A stretch of 64,000 nt of DNA. Origin: Atherinomorus stipes. Its lineage: Eukaryota; Chordata; Actinopteri; Atheriniformes; Atherinidae. Shown here one piece after another: positions 47,640 to 61,315 of this stretch (within the stretch, counting starts at the first letter, position 1; every line of letters starts with the position of its first letter). Under the pieces are notes generated by a model that saw nothing but the letters and a program-made list of their open reading frames with translations, made no database searches and was not told the DNA's origin. The position numbers were made by a program, and so were the translations under genes. The stretch is taken from positions 1 to 64,000 of the forward strand of contig JALJCO010007832.1 in assembly GCA_023101725.1 (NCBI GenBank), read 5' to 3'.

Positions 47640-50600
47640 TCACTCCTCACACACCGACTCGCTCAGGTCCACGGCGCCACCTCTGGTGAGCCGCCGCATC
47701 TTGCTGAAGTCGTGGTCGGTCCTCAGGTAGGAGAGCGAGGGGCCCCCCTCGCTGTGGCTGGCGAGGTCTTGGGGCTGGGCCTGAGGCGGCAGGGCCCTCA
47801 TCTCGCCGCCGCTGCGCCAGTACAGGGTATATTGCTGCGGGTCAGACACTCCGAAGGTGGCGGCACAAAGCTGTGCCAGGGCTTGGCTGGTCTCCCCGGC
47901 TCTCCACTGCAACGTCCGCACGGCGCTCCGCTCCCCGTCCTGGAACAGTATCCGAACGCACCTCTGAAGGCAGGGAGGGAGGGAAGAAGAAGGAGAAGAG
48001 ATGTAGAGAAAAAGAAGGAAAGGAAAAGAGTGAATTCATCCCGTATTGATGCAAAACAGAGGTCAAGAGGCTTATGGAGTGAGGGCAAAAGAGGGGGAGG
48101 AGAGAGAGATAGATGGAGCCAGAGGAGGAGTGAGAACTGTGGAAGCACACAAGCTGATAATCTGCTCCAATCAATGAGGCAAAATGATGCTTATAAAAGA
48201 AACTGCCTCTAAAACAAAGCCTCCACTTCCCACACACAGCCAGCCGGGTCAAAAATCCTCACATGAAAAATCATCTGCATGAAATTTGCTCTTTTCTCTG
48301 CTGCAGCTTCATTAATAAACTCGCCACGATAATCCATTAAAGCATGTCCACATCCAAACTCTTCAAAGATAATCCAGCAGCTCCACTTTGTTGCACAGTA
48401 TTGCAAAAGTTTGACCTCTGCTGCTTTAATGCACGCAGATTTTTTTCCTCCCCAAACAACAGAAAGCCATCAAACATAAATCTAAAAAGCCCATCTCAAC
48501 ATTTCTCGCTCTTCAAACACTTTAACCATTATATAATGTCAGATTCAACCACCTACAGACGCCCTCATTCCTCTCTTCACAGCACACATGCAGAGTAAAA
48601 ACATACTGGCTGTTATCTCTTTACCAAACATCCAATGTTGAGAAACTAGAGAGAATACTCTACCCTGCTACACACAGACACAAACACCCCAACAAACCTG
48701 GACACACTACAACATCCCGCAACAAACACAAGCACAAGTATTCCCACAGGGTCCTTAAAAAAACAGATAGAGAACACACATTTAAAAATCAACAGGTCTG
48801 CCATCATGAAAACTCACAGAGTCACTGAGCTCCTCGCTGTCCGTGTGCATATTGTGTTTGCCTGCTTCGATGGGTAGATGCAGCTCAATAAATTTCATGT
48901 TATCTGACCGCCCACCTCTTCATAGCACTTGGCTCACTGATCCCCGCCTGTGTCAGTGGAAAATCTGGCTGCCGGGTGAGTTAGATCGGCTATTTGAAGC
49001 CAGGAGAAGCACCACGTGACGAGACAGAAACGTGGATGACAATGCCTTTTTTTTTCCCCCATGGCATCTGGTGGACTGTTACACCAATTTAGGGCCAGGA
49101 TGGTGATAATAGGAGAGTGAAGGAAAAAAAGTATGTGTGTGTGTGTTTGGGCATTAGTGCAAGCATGGTCGTTAGCTGGCAGCTTCAGATCAAAGGATTA
49201 CCTCTAAAAATGTCTAAAAACTAATCCTCCCAAATGAACCTGAAACATATTTGCATGCAGAGGAGTAAAATCCTGGTGTTCCCCCACTTTTATGAATGAT
49301 CTGGTGTTTTAACCTCTCTAACTTTTGCCCAAGCGTTAGAAAATGCAAGTACTTTAACACGAACTACAGCTACAGCTGTAACACCTGAGATCAGCTTTGT
49401 AGTCAAATATGGGTTGGTTCACCTGTAAGCATCACAGATGTAGGACAATGAGATGTTGCTCAGCATGTGTCACCATCAGTATAATTAATCACTGTCATTT
49501 CTGACCCTTTCTGGGTGGATTATCACCATATTTTTGCGCACAATTTAGTCTTTTGAGTCATTTTAAAGACAATATAAAACAGGGTTGTGAGTGAATTTTG
49601 AATCTTATAGATTTCTCTGGATGTCTGTTTAAAGCGTATCAGCTTAGTTTGAGTTTTGACCCTCAATCACACAGCAAGACCTTATAAATTCAGACATTTA
49701 CCACCTTAATCATTTGCCTTTGACACAACTAAGACCTGCATCAAGTTACATTGTAAGAGATTTGTGACCTGGACAGTTAATCTGAGATGCAATATATGCA
49801 AAAAGAAAATGAAGATAAAAAGAACGAACTATTTCTTTAAGTTAATATTAAAAGAATTTTAAGGTGAAAGATTATTAACCTTTCCATTTTCTGCACTGAA
49901 ACCAAAGCAAACAGAAAAAAGCCACTCAGTATGGAGGTGTAACTTGTTTTTAAAGTTGTCTATAGGTGCAAGGTCAGAGAGTTAAGAGAACCCACTGGTC
50001 ACTTGAGAATGAGAATCCAGACTTTTCTGAAGATACATGGACACACAGAGATAAGGGGAACCTATATATAAAATATTATTTGCTTGAATTAGACATCTCT
50101 GGGGAGAATTCAACACACTATGCCATTGGCGAAGATTGGGCCTATGCTATCCTTAAAGTAAAGCACGGTGGTGGTGGCATGATGCTGTGGGGGTGGTACT
50201 CAGCAGAAAGGGGTGGCAGATATGTAAAAAAAAAAGAAAAAGAATACAAGGGGTTAAAGTAAACTTACTTTAGAGTGAAGCAAGTTGAGCGTCCCCATGA
50301 CAAGTAAAGCATCCCACCAGGACAAATGCTAACATGGATATTAAGATATCTTCTACATTAAGCCTTTGTGCAAACCCCAGTGGTATGCAAAGCGGCTTTC
50401 TGGGGAATACGGCATTACACAAGCCATATATAATTAAATATGGTTTATGATATACAATTATGGTATATGATATATAGTTTACATCAGCTACTCTGATATA
50501 AATTTCCTAGAATGTGATGCAGCCATTACATAACTCAGCAGTAAAATAAAAAACTCCTGAATTAAAACACGATTCTAATGTTTTACTTTGCAAAATGCAA

Positions 50601-53600
50601 TATGTATTTTGAAGGGGAAGTTCAGGATTTTTGACATAGGGCCTCATTTTCGAGTGGGCCGGGGTCCTACTTATTACTGGAGACAGATTCATCTTATTTC
50701 ATTTCATGTTCTTGTTACCGGTGGTCCCCGATGTTAATGCTAGCATGAGTCAATAGGAATCTGCTAGCCTGTCATTAATAACAATCGCATCCACTCCACA
50801 GAACGCCCGAGGCAAATCAGTTATAACACAAGACTGTCTGTGTAAATGCCAATGTTAACAAAATAATGTTACAAATAAAACTGTTTCCAGTGAAAAGTGG
50901 GACCCTGGCTCACTCGAAAATGAGGCCCTATGTCAAAAATCCTAAACTTCCCCTTTAAATCTGGCTATTCTTTTGACAACATCAAGATACTTGATGTGGA
51001 TGCTGTTAAAAAACCACCTTAAACTGTCTCTAAGGAAGAGAAAAGATAATGCGTGCATTCAAAGCAGAACAGTTAAACTTGGGGGCAGTTGGTGTGATTA
51101 GTGACTTGATTCAATTATTGGTTAGAGCATTTAGCTGGTTTGAGTTTGCTTTCACACAGCTCTTTCTCAAATGAACCAGACCTTTAAAATGAATTTCTGT
51201 TTTCACAAATCAAAAATTACTAAAGGATAATACGAGACAAACTCCAAAGAAGAAAACTTCCTTGTCTATTAATGTGGGAAACCCCTTTGTGTTGTGGTCC
51301 ACCATCTGCATTTGGTTCAGTTGAGTTGGACTAAGACCTACTGTTGTAGATGAACCAGACTTCGCTTATTTGATCCACATCAGAGTTTGTTTTTTAATTC
51401 AACACCCCACCCTCCAAAAAAACAACAAAAACAAGAAACCCAACAATAACAAAAGAAAAAAAAACCCTAGACATACTCGATTCAAATCAGAAGGATCGGT
51501 GTGAATGCACTGAGAGAGACACAGTCAGGTTCTCCTCAACATATACTTACGTTTACTGAACTGGTTAACACCTGACACACCATGTAAATGTGCACATGTT
51601 TGAGAAATGTATTTATTAAAAGAAGCCTATTACTTGAGACAAAGTAATTTTAGAGAAATATCCCCAAAATGTAATACTAAAGAGCTCCAACAAGAAGAAT
51701 TTTATTGTCTTTAATCCACATTTGACCTGCAGGTGCAACATTCTATTTATTCATTTGGATCATTTGTCATATCTCAGAACTGTCACACTGAATAATAAGC
51801 AGCCGTCCACATATTTCACTGAATTACTCCACAACAAACCCACTGCAATGCTGCCAGTGTTTCTGTGGTGCACTACTGCAGTGAGAGTAGCAGGTGCCTA
51901 CTTGGCTCTGCTGGTTCTCCTTTTGTCTCTGGGCCTCTCGACTTCTTCTGCAGCTCCACTCCCTCAGCGCCTCCTGGACCTGTGGCGTCAGGCACAATGG
52001 TTGCTCCTGCTCCAGGTTCTGGATAAGACACAGGCTGGCATACACACTGGTCAGGTAGTAACCACCTGGAGGCAAAACAAGGTGCGGGAGGAAAAAGACT
52101 TTATTTAGAAGCTGCAAACACTTATGCAACAAATCTTAAAAAAAGGTAACAGTGATTAACAGCAGACTTGTGTACCTCTTAAGTACTACTGAGGAATAAG
52201 GAGTAGAATGTGATCAGGATTGAATATTTTTTCCACTAAATGCTTGTCATGATGAGGTTAAATGTGCAGCAAATGCTGCTACATGCTAATAGCTAAAACA
52301 GGTTCTTTCACTCATACAGATAAAAGACATAAGTATAACATTATTTAACACAAAAGCATGACCAAAATATGTCAAAGTAGCAAGTGAAAGACCAGTGTGT
52401 TTGAAAAAGCTTAGTAAATAATGATAGCTTTAATTGCATATGACAACAAACAAAGTTTCCATAGTGGTAAATCCTAAGAAAGTTTAGCAGCTGCTGAAGA
52501 ATCAAAGGTGTCGTCAGCAGTAAATGGAGAGCAACATGATGCTGAAAGAAGAGTGAACACAGCCCACGGGTTCATTTGTGTTCAAAATTAAAAACACAAA
52601 TGCTAAGGGGAGAGAGCCTTCTGTCCATACTCTGGTGATCACGCACGTATATCCGTCCATTCAGAGAACCTGCAGATGTGTAGCAAATAGAGCAGTATCA
52701 TTGCAAACCGTGGGGGCAGTGCTGTGCAGCATAACTCACATGTGACCAGCAAAAGGAAGAATAAAGAAGAAGAAGCTGTGACGTATTTAATGGCCAGACC
52801 ATTGCTGTCTTCTACTGTGTGGACTCTTATTTCTCTCTCTCTCAGAATCTACTTTATCATGATCTCCTCCACTGGGTTTGCTATTTTGTGGCTGTAGCTC
52901 AGATGAAGAGCAGTTTATAAACTAGAGGGTGGGTGAAGTGGTTCCAGGCTTCCCAAAGGGCCCTTGGGCAAGACACTGAACCCCATGTTGCCTCCTGATG
53001 TGCATATCAGGGTGTGAGTGTGACATGTGGTGTAAGATTGTAAGTAGGAATCAACTGATACAGATTTTTTTAGGGTCGATACCGACAACAGTATTTCCTC
53101 AGCAGCCTCAGCAGATGGTCAATACAACCTGCCGATATTTTGGGCCGATACTGCATTTGACTCCCAAATTAATATAATGAAGGATACAATTAAAAGCTAT
53201 TTTACCACTTTTTGAATATAAAAAAGGAAAAAACATCTCAGATAAATATATAAAAAGAAACAGTGTACTTGTAAACAAATATCAAAGTTAGGGTTGGCAA
53301 TGTTGGAAAAACGGTTTGAGCAAGCGACAGTTTAAAAAAACACCACTCGAAACCACACCTTCAGAGCGCAGGGACGTGTGCGCCGATGTTTTACGAGCAG
53401 GTTAACGATAACAGCCGAGTGGATAGCTTGTTAGCTTGATAGCAAACAGCTGGCAAACCATGTTTTGAACAGCTTTAATCCACTCACCTCCAACTCCTTC
53501 AGTGTAAAAAGTCCACACTGCAAACGTCAGCGCCTCCGAGACTTAATCCTTATCTGTTTTTTTGTTTTGTTAGCGGCAGTTAGCAGTCCGTTAGCTATAT

Positions 53601-54479
53601 TTGTTTACAGTGAGCGGCGCACAGAGGAGTCACATGGGGGACGGACAGAGGGGAGGGACAGAAACGAGACATGAAGGCATCGATTCGTTCTTTCTATAAG
53701 TTGCAAATTACCAATTCCTGCCTTTCAGTGCGAATGGCAGGGGTTGGTCAGAGTTCTTACAGACCTGCAGCTCTCACAGAGGTCTGACTTTTTTCCTTCT
53801 TTTTGATGAATACATGATGTATTGACTACTGTCAGGATGGAAGGACCATTTCACCCAGATGTCCAGGATGACAATGCCAGGATTCATTGGGCTCAGATTG
53901 TGAAAGAGTGGTTCAGAGAACATGAGTCCAGACCTGAACCCCACTGAGAATGTTTAGGATATGCCGGAGAAGACTTTGCACAGTGACGGGACACTCTGAT
54001 GGGAATTTGTCAAGTGACACTACAGTTACAAAAATTGGGATTTTATGAAAGCAACACAACAGTCTAGAAAAGTTCTCATGTAGTCTTAACAGTCCGCCTT
54101 TCAGTCCCCTTTTCTGAATTTACAAGTCACAATTTTAACCATATAATAAAAAAAACAGGAAAATACATGAATGAGTGTTTTATTGGGAATTCTGCTGTAT
54201 TAATATACAAATATATAAATATAAATATAATATAATTAAATATATTAATATAAAACTTATACTTTACAGTTTTTTTAATGGAAAGAAGCTAAATAATAGG
54301 GAACTTTGCAGCAGCTTACAAAAGCCCAGTTAAGTCTAGTCTCAAACCATATTATCTGAGTGTGTCAGTCCAGTTTTAGTTTGAGCGTTGGTTTTTGCAT
54401 GATTTCAAATTTACTCATAAGGTTACATGCATTCTAATAATATATTTCTGACCTGATATATTAATAATAATTATGTGTA

Positions 54480-54542
<63 letters not shown>

Positions 54543-57500
54543 TATGTATGTATGTATGTATATTCTATATTCACCATTCACATTTTGAATCCAGCACACA
54601 CACAAGAGAAAATAGAAGCAAAACTACGAGCTTAGGTCATACCCTCTCCACAGAGCCAGGAGGGCTCCAGCAGCTCCATCATATACTCCACCTCTATCAG
54701 GATGTGAGGCCTGTTACACTCCACAATCACATAAGATAGTGATGGCAGGAAGTCGTCCCAGCTCACTTCCTGCCCTGAAACAACAAGCACAGAAAAAGAA
54801 GAGGCTTTCATTTTTCTTTGATGACATAAGAGTTAATAGTTTGACTTCATCCACTGAGTAAGAGGAGGAATGTTATTTATGAAATACTAAAACTCTGCTT
54901 GGTATAACAATAACAGCACTGACATGGTAAAGGAGAAAAAGAAGCAGTCAGGTTCTGTCATGGCCGCCTGACCCCCGGTAATTCATTTTAGTGCACTGTA
55001 GTGCATGTTTTGATTCTACTTATATTGCTAATACTATAAATGCCACTCTGCTAAGTCATGATGCTTCAACTGCCTTAAAATGATGTCACATGTGGGCAGT
55101 GAGGCAGCTCTTCTTTACCTGTAGCTTCTTTTATGGATGAAATAAATGTAACCTAAATAATTTTATTTAAAAAATGTTTTTTTTAAATGATATATTAGAA
55201 TCAATTCCCCAAATAATAAAAAGTCACTTTAGTGAGCTCTCTATTTATTTTAACAGTTTAGTTAAGTTTATTAGTTTATTTGACAGGGACAGTGTACAAA
55301 AAACATTAGTCCTAAAAAGAAGAGATGTTTTGTACCAGAGTTAGCCATTGCTAATTTCGGGCAGGCACACACATTTAAAAACACATTACAGAACAAACTA
55401 CAATCGTTCTAAAATACTAAAAAAAAAATACTGGCAATATAAGATATACAGACAGCAATAAAAATGTTTACAGATGAGCTGAACTGATGCTGACACAGTT
55501 GGTGAGCAAGAATATACTTCTTCAGATTACAGGTTTATGTCTACAGCCAGTTTCAGACTCTCTGGGAGCCGATTCCACTGTCTGATGGTCTTAAAAGAAA
55601 AAGCTTTTCGTGCAAAGGCAGATGATCTTTGTGGAATGGCACAATTTCTGTGAGTTGTGGAGAGAGATGTTCGGGTTGTTTGATCAGAATAAAGTTTGAT
55701 GAATTGTTTTAGTGGGGGTGGAGCAGTATTATTGATGATTTTAAAGACTTTTCTTAAACTTGTGTAGCAGATTAAATTATCAAAACTTAGAATTGTGTAT
55801 TTGCTGAGGATATCACAGTGATGGTAACGGAAAGGTTTTTTATCGAGTATCTTCAGGGCCTGATTATAAAGTAATCTCAGAGGTTTGAGTGTTGTCTCAT
55901 TGGCCTGAGACCAACAAGACAAACAGTGGGTGATGTGAGGAATGATCATGGCATTCCACAGAGCAAATGACAAACTTATTAATGGACATAGTTGCGCATG
56001 TCAGGACTTTGTGCACATAATAATTTAACTTATTTCTAAAGGAGGGTTGTCTCACCGAAGCAGAGAGAATACTTAAATAATCATTGAAGGAAATCCAGAC
56101 AAAGACTTTTTAGAAGATGGGAGTCCAGAGATCCAGAGAGGAGAGGGTGAAAAACCAGATGAGGATGTCCATGTAAATCAGCTGAAGTGGACACAGGACC
56201 CCCAGTCCTCAGGACCCACTGCCCTGCATGTTTTAGAGGTAACCAAACTTTAACACACCTGAATGAAATTATGGTTCGATTACAGGCTTGCAAAGAATTT
56301 GATAAGGAAGTTCATCAATCTGAATCAGGTGTGTTGGAGGACAGTGGGTCCTGATGACCTGGATTGAGAGACACTGCAGAGTGCCATTGTCCTATTTGGG
56401 CTGAAACCAACATGTAAAGATCTGGATATTTTTCTATTTTGAGCCAAAAAAAAAGAGGTGAAACATACAGAAATATGTTCCAGTGATGTGATTGAACTTC
56501 TACTTCTTAATAAAACGTAAACGTGTTATCAGTGTTCCCAGATACCCGGGAAACGATTTAATGTTAATTGTGCTGTTGCCTGCTTTCACCATACTTCACT
56601 TCTTTGGTACTGAAGCCACCGACTGATGACATCAGTTCTGAGAAGGCTTTGAAGGGCACTGTAAAAAACACCTTCCAGTACCTGGAAATCAATCTCCTTC
56701 TTGGCCTAAGACCCAATAACCAGGGACAAGAAGACCTACAGTACAGTAGATGATGAAGGATGAAGATTTCTCTCTGGAAATCATAAAAAGAAGCCCTAAC
56801 CGAGATGAAAGAATAATCAAACGTGATGCAGTCTAATGTCAGGTGCAGAATACCTGGGTGAAACAGCAAAACATAACAGATTTCTATTTAGATTTGTTTC
56901 ACACTTCTGATCAGCAAAGTCCTGTTGTGTACTGAAAGGCAAAAATCGTAACACTGAAGTGAAATAAGCTAAAAACAGAACAAAAAAAAAGTCTGTGATT
57001 TTTTTAACCACCCTGACACTTGATTTATATGAAGATAATCTAAATCAAAATTCTTTTTTTCCTCGGGGTCTCAGGACAGATACACTCTGTGTCGTAAATG
57101 TGGAGCTTTTGAAAGCAACAAAACACTCATGCATGTTTAGATTGATGACCTTCATTTGTTTTACAGGAATGATTTTAAGCAGCAACCAACTTGAAATAAA
57201 GTTTCTACATTGTTGATCGTCTTTTTTCATTCTAATACTTCAAAGTTTTACCAACTATCCAGTTTTAAACCCATTTTGAAATCCCACTTTCATGTAAACA
57301 GTGAACATGCAGCAGTCTCACCATGTAAGGACCCCATGGCCTTGTGGACACACTTGCACACCTGCAGCAGAAGCAGCACCTTATCGATGGGGGAGTGCGT
57401 CCGCTGCATCAAGATCAGCTTCTGCTTCACCCTCTCCACCTCTCGGCTATCGGGGACCCCGGTCCTCACACCGAGTCTCTCCATGGCCGAGTCCCCTTTC

Positions 57501-57630
57501 AGATGGAGCAAGTTCTGAGTGAGGCGATGGGTGGAGCCGTCCTGGCTGTGCAAAGCCATCAGGGCTTTCTCGAGCTGGGACCTCAGAGGCCTGAGCACGC
57601 AGGAGAACATGGCTCGCTCCAATGCCAGGT
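47640..57630 (-). CDS. RIN-family Rab5 exchange factor, last four coding exons (5' end outside)
   Basis: Minus-strand exons 57322..57630, 54643..54774, 51902..52065 and 47640..47963 join in phase with GT-AG junctions. The first two and the start of the third build the C-terminal exchange module: [20 protein letters not shown], then the VPS9 core with [12 protein letters not shown] and EYMMELLEP, then [20 protein letters not shown]. The Asp of the DDFLP motif and the Tyr of GGYYLTS correspond to residues that VPS9 exchange factors need to act on Rab5. The last exon gives a Ras-association domain ([20 protein letters not shown] to [10 protein letters not shown]) and ends SVCEE. RIN proteins link activated Ras to Rab5-dependent endocytosis. 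The SH2 and proline-rich N-terminal regions are not found up to the window's right edge, so a large intron follows. I cannot decide between rin1, rin2 and rin3; the tail is not that of RIN2. A rin1-type gene is my guess. Confidence 0.9.
49950..50262 (+). mobile_element. Tc1-like transposase fragment in a RIN intron
   Basis: The + frame ends [19 protein letters not shown], matching the VKHGGGSxMxWGCF motif preceding the second catalytic aspartate in Tc1 transposases. Upstream residues are only weakly similar, and the frame runs into poly-A. Confidence 0.7.
50613..50954. mobile_element. Foldback MITE, probable TTAA target
   Basis: Inverted ends of about 55 bases (AGGGGAAGTTCAGGATTTTT, then GACATAGGGCCTCATTTTCG) match with very few differences. 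Flanks are TTGA (50609..50612) and TTAA (50955..50958), consistent with a TTAA duplication carrying one mutation. Confidence 0.8.
53830..54025 (+). mobile_element. Tc1-like transposase fragment in a RIN intron
   Basis: A + frame reads [20 protein letters not shown], which contains the second catalytic Asp context (QDDNA) of Tc1 transposases. Later, frameshifted, PDLNPTEN and a C-terminal-like stretch follow. Only this short segment remains. Confidence 0.8.
54478..54560 (+). repeat. (TA)n/(TG)n/(TATG)n compound microsatellite
   Basis: A TG tract, then about 17 TA units, then TG repeats and TATG units, 70 bases before a RIN exon on the other strand. Confidence 0.95.
55248..55990 (-). mobile_element. 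Non-LTR retrotransposon 3' fragment
   Basis: The minus-strand open frame 55973..55527 begins [20 protein letters not shown] and later has [20 protein letters not shown], the C-terminal pattern of jockey/CR1/Rex-like reverse transcriptases. The 3' end (minus strand) is TTTGTACACTGTCCCTGTCA followed by AAATAAAC. The catalytic YADD region is missing, so it is 5'-truncated. Confidence 0.8.
56190..56365. repeat. Palindromic foldback repeat
   Basis: CATGTTTTAGAGG and the AACACACCTGAATGAAATT block on the left are answered by AATCAGGTGTGTTGGAGGAC on the right, with CAGGACCCACTG and CAGTGGGTCCTG as the outer pair. Same class as 7916..8928. Confidence 0.7.
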
Positions 57631-60600
57631 CTACAAACAGAGGAAGGGTTTTCATTGTTTGGGGAAGCCGATACAAGAAAATGACTCACATTTTGTTATA
57701 TTACATGTGTTTTATTCATTTTGCAGGTTGAGAAAGGTGCAATTTCTAAAGGCAATGGCAAGATGCCCGGCAATGCGTGATCAGCAAACTGAACTAATAG
57801 TGTCAGGAGGCATGTTGCAACCGTGCAGAGAAGATAAATTCAGCTGCTGAGAAAGCTAAATTAAAAACAATGATTTCAGATTCCTGCTCACTGGAGGCAA
57901 TGCTTGTTGATCAAGTGGACTTTGCTCGAGTTTTTCTTTTATCTATAGTATTTAACCTTTATTTTACCAGGATGTCTCTTGAGATAAATACATTTTCAGA
58001 GGGAGACCAGACCAAGAGGCACACTGTTTGAAGATTTAATCCAACAAAGTTTATCAACAATTTTGCAGTGACTGTCAGATCTGCTATTCAACTAGAATTA
58101 TGCTTCAATCTGATTCCCTGATAAATCTAACCTGTTTTGGACCATATTATTCAGATGAGAAAATGAATCAACAATAGCACTTTTAAATGTCTTTAGCTTT
58201 ATGTAAATTTAGGGAGGTGTAGTCAGCGAAAATAATAAGTCCCTCTACTTTTAATGAAGATTTGTTATAATATTGGAATTTATTCAGCATTTATTGTAGC
58301 GTAACTTAAACTAGACACACATTTATCCTTTCATTAGATTGCGTAGAAACATTACTTCACATAATTTCATAAAAACACAGAGCTCCATATTAACATGCAA
58401 GATCCTTGCTTACAAAACAAATCAATACCAGTGGCATCTTTACAAAATTATATATGAATAAAGTCTCGTACCCAAAATTAATCACAATGTCATTACAAAT
58501 TCCTATTCTCTATTACAGTTCTTAGTTATTCACTAACCTGTAACACAAAACAACTTACTCATGTAGAGCAATCTAATTCCGAGTTTAGTGAAAAGGGACC
58601 ATTAGGAAAACAAAAACAACCAACCAAACAAAAGAATTTCTATAATGTAATTTTAAAGCATAACTTTAAAAAGAAACAAAGAAATAACCCTAATAAGCAA
58701 TAATGTGTCCTTTAAAAAAAACTAATTAACATTCAGATATTATAAATTCTTGTACTTCATAAGGATTTTCTGTGGTTATCTGAGCAGGTTTAAGCTCATG
58801 AACATTGACTCTGGGCAGAGGCTGGCCTGTATGTTCAGCTCCAGACATGTTTCAAGAAAAAGCAAGAATTTTAGATTAAAAAAAACACAATTTAGTCCTC
58901 AATAACAAGTAGCGTCATCAAAAACTTTAACACACATTTCTGGCTAGATTGCAAATAGTTTTGTCCAGGCTTTTCCATTTTTCATCCAAGTGTGCAATTT
59001 AAATCTGGGATTATCACAGAGCTTAATCCTTATGAGTCTTCTGTATAGAGTGACATGCATTCTTCCCTGTACAGTATATGTTTCTTTTCACCATGGGATC
59101 TGTTTAAGATAATAAAAAAGAGCAGAGGAATATGTATTACATGGTGCACTGTACCTGGGTCTGCACAGTTACGAGTTCATCAGTATCCATTATCTGGCAA
59201 ATGGTAAACAAACTGTATGTATATAGCGAGACTTACAATTATGGGCTGTCTGTACTGTATAGAATACTGTACTTATATATGCAAGAAAGCAGGTGAGTTT
59301 TGGGTAGCTTCCTCTTGTTTTATGTCATGCTAAGCTAAGCTAATCTTATCCTGATTCAATGCTAAAGAAGCAAAGGAATGATTGTTGAAAAGTTGCCCTG
59401 CAGTTGCTTTACTGTGTATTACTTCAATGTTACACCACACCCTTAAAACATCTTGTGGAAATAGTGAGAAATCCCTTTTCTGGGCCAGTTAGAAACTATG
59501 GGCTTTTCTCTTTGGCTTAGCATGAGCCAATCATATACGACACACATGCACGCGTGCTCTCACACGTGGAAACACACTCTCAGTGATTCTCCTGTTGTCA
59601 GTGGGCAGTCCTGACTCAATATTTTCCACTCATCCTCGTTATCCTTGTTGTTTCCCCTCCTGTATAATCCCCCACATCTCCACTCCACCATACTATAACA
59701 CTGCCCCTTGTGATCAGCTTTTCTCACACTTTTCCAGCATCCGTCTTCTGTTTACAAGCTCAGGGGAGTAACAGATTACATGTAATGTGATTACAGCCAA
59801 ACTACACTGCTGACTTTTTTTTGTTTGCTGTTACTCAAAGATCTGTAACTGATGACATTTTCTAAGTAACCTGCCTATTTCTATTGCTCCCTCCCACCCT
59901 CCTGTGAATCGTGCTGCTTTTCAAGTGAGCGTGGGACTGTGATATCTTTTTATGATAACCGAGTGGGAGAAAAAAAAATGCAAATGGCTCCCACCGACGC
60001 AACGCGAGATAAATCAGAATCACAGCGCAGGAAGGAAGAAAGCAAGTGAGGGAGGACGGACGGCAGCGGCCGACCGCTCTACCCCTGAAGCCTCTGCTCA
60101 GCCAGCCAACCATCATCATGTATTTACACACAAACACACCTGCAAGTGCACACTAAGTCACACACGAAGCAGTCCAAAAAAGAAAAAGCCTACGTACACA
60201 ACTGTGTCCAAATTTCCAACTTCCTTCCTTGCAAAGCAACAACCTGCAATGTCTTTGCAATAATAAACCTGAGTGCAAAGGATGCCGCCCAGAACTCTCC
60301 TAATCAAATTTTTCTAAATATCAGAAACAACATGAGCTCTATCCTCTAAACCCAGCAAACTACTCTGTGTTGACAACTCAATTTATTGGAGCCTGGACAG
60401 CTCACCACCTATCAGATAAGGAGCTCTGTTTCCACAGACCTGCATCCTCTGGCACTGCATCTAAATAGCAGTTTTTCTTTTTCTCACATCCATCTCATGG
60501 TACTCACTTTCTCTTCATTTTTAATGTGATGAACTAATCATGCATGCTAATATTGATATTTAACTCAGGCTGAAATCCACCATACTCAGCTAAATTTAAT

Positions 60601-60699
60601 CAAATAATTTATGTAGTAAGACCAAAAGATGGTGAACAACCCATTAAATAAGTGGTTTCAGTTATAGTTGCAACACATTTCTTGTTTTATAAGTGGAGG
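57631..60699. other. Probable RIN intron, no exon recognised
   Basis: Upstream of the first visible RIN exon. AT-rich, with no SH2-like or proline-rich frame on the minus strand. Open frame 59952..60263 (+) has no family features. Confidence 0.45.
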
Positions 60700-60703
60700 T
60701 TAA

Positions 60704-61247
60704 AGGTACAGTCCGAAGTTCCCCCCGTAAAAAATAAACGTTAGACTTGAGCAAGTGAAATCCGTCTCAAAACCCGCCTTTGGCCCTCTCCTCCCATGCC
60801 GTGGCGCGTTTGAACGCAACTCTCTCTTCCCCTGGCTGTAATTTGTTCGTTTGTATTGTTTTGGTGCGTTCGGGACGTTTCTGGGTGGAGATTTCTGTTT
60901 ATATCAGCAGCCAATGACAGAGCTAAGAGCATGACGCTGTGTGGAAATAAGCTCATGATTGGAGCAGACGCCAGTCACTCAAACTCTCGAAGGAAGTTTC
61001 AGTGACAACTTCCTTCGAACTGTGGAAGAACCGCGCTGAAGAAAAGGTAAGAGCTTCAGATAATGCACTTTAGAAAACCAGGGTTAATAATAGTTTGGCT
61101 TGTACCTGCTTCTGAGCTCTGAAGGAGAAGCTTGAAGTTGAATAGGCTAGCTATAACGAGGCGGCCATTAGCCTAAGAGGGAAGAGCGCTAAGTTTGAAT
61201 ACTGTTGTTCACAAACAGAAACGCTGGAGGGACTTCTGACTCTACCT
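60704..61247. mobile_element. TTAA-flanked MITE
   Basis: TTAA at 60700..60703 and 61248..61251. Inverted ends AGGTACAGTCCGAAGTTCCC and AGGTAGAGTCAGAAGTCCCT (read inward). 544 bases, non-coding. Confidence 0.8.
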
Positions 61248-61315
61248 TTAAAAAGTGAGACAATAGTTTTTCTGATTGACTGATAACAAGGTAAATTAAA
61301 ATCTTCAAACATTAA

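Noticed and set aside
47712..48212. 166-codon + frame
   Set aside because: Antisense of the RIN Ras-association exon extended into low-complexity intron sequence.
51722..52108. 128-codon + frame
   Set aside because: Antisense of the RIN VPS9 exon 51902..52065.
57344..57850. 168-codon + frame
   Set aside because: Antisense of the RIN exon 57322..57630.
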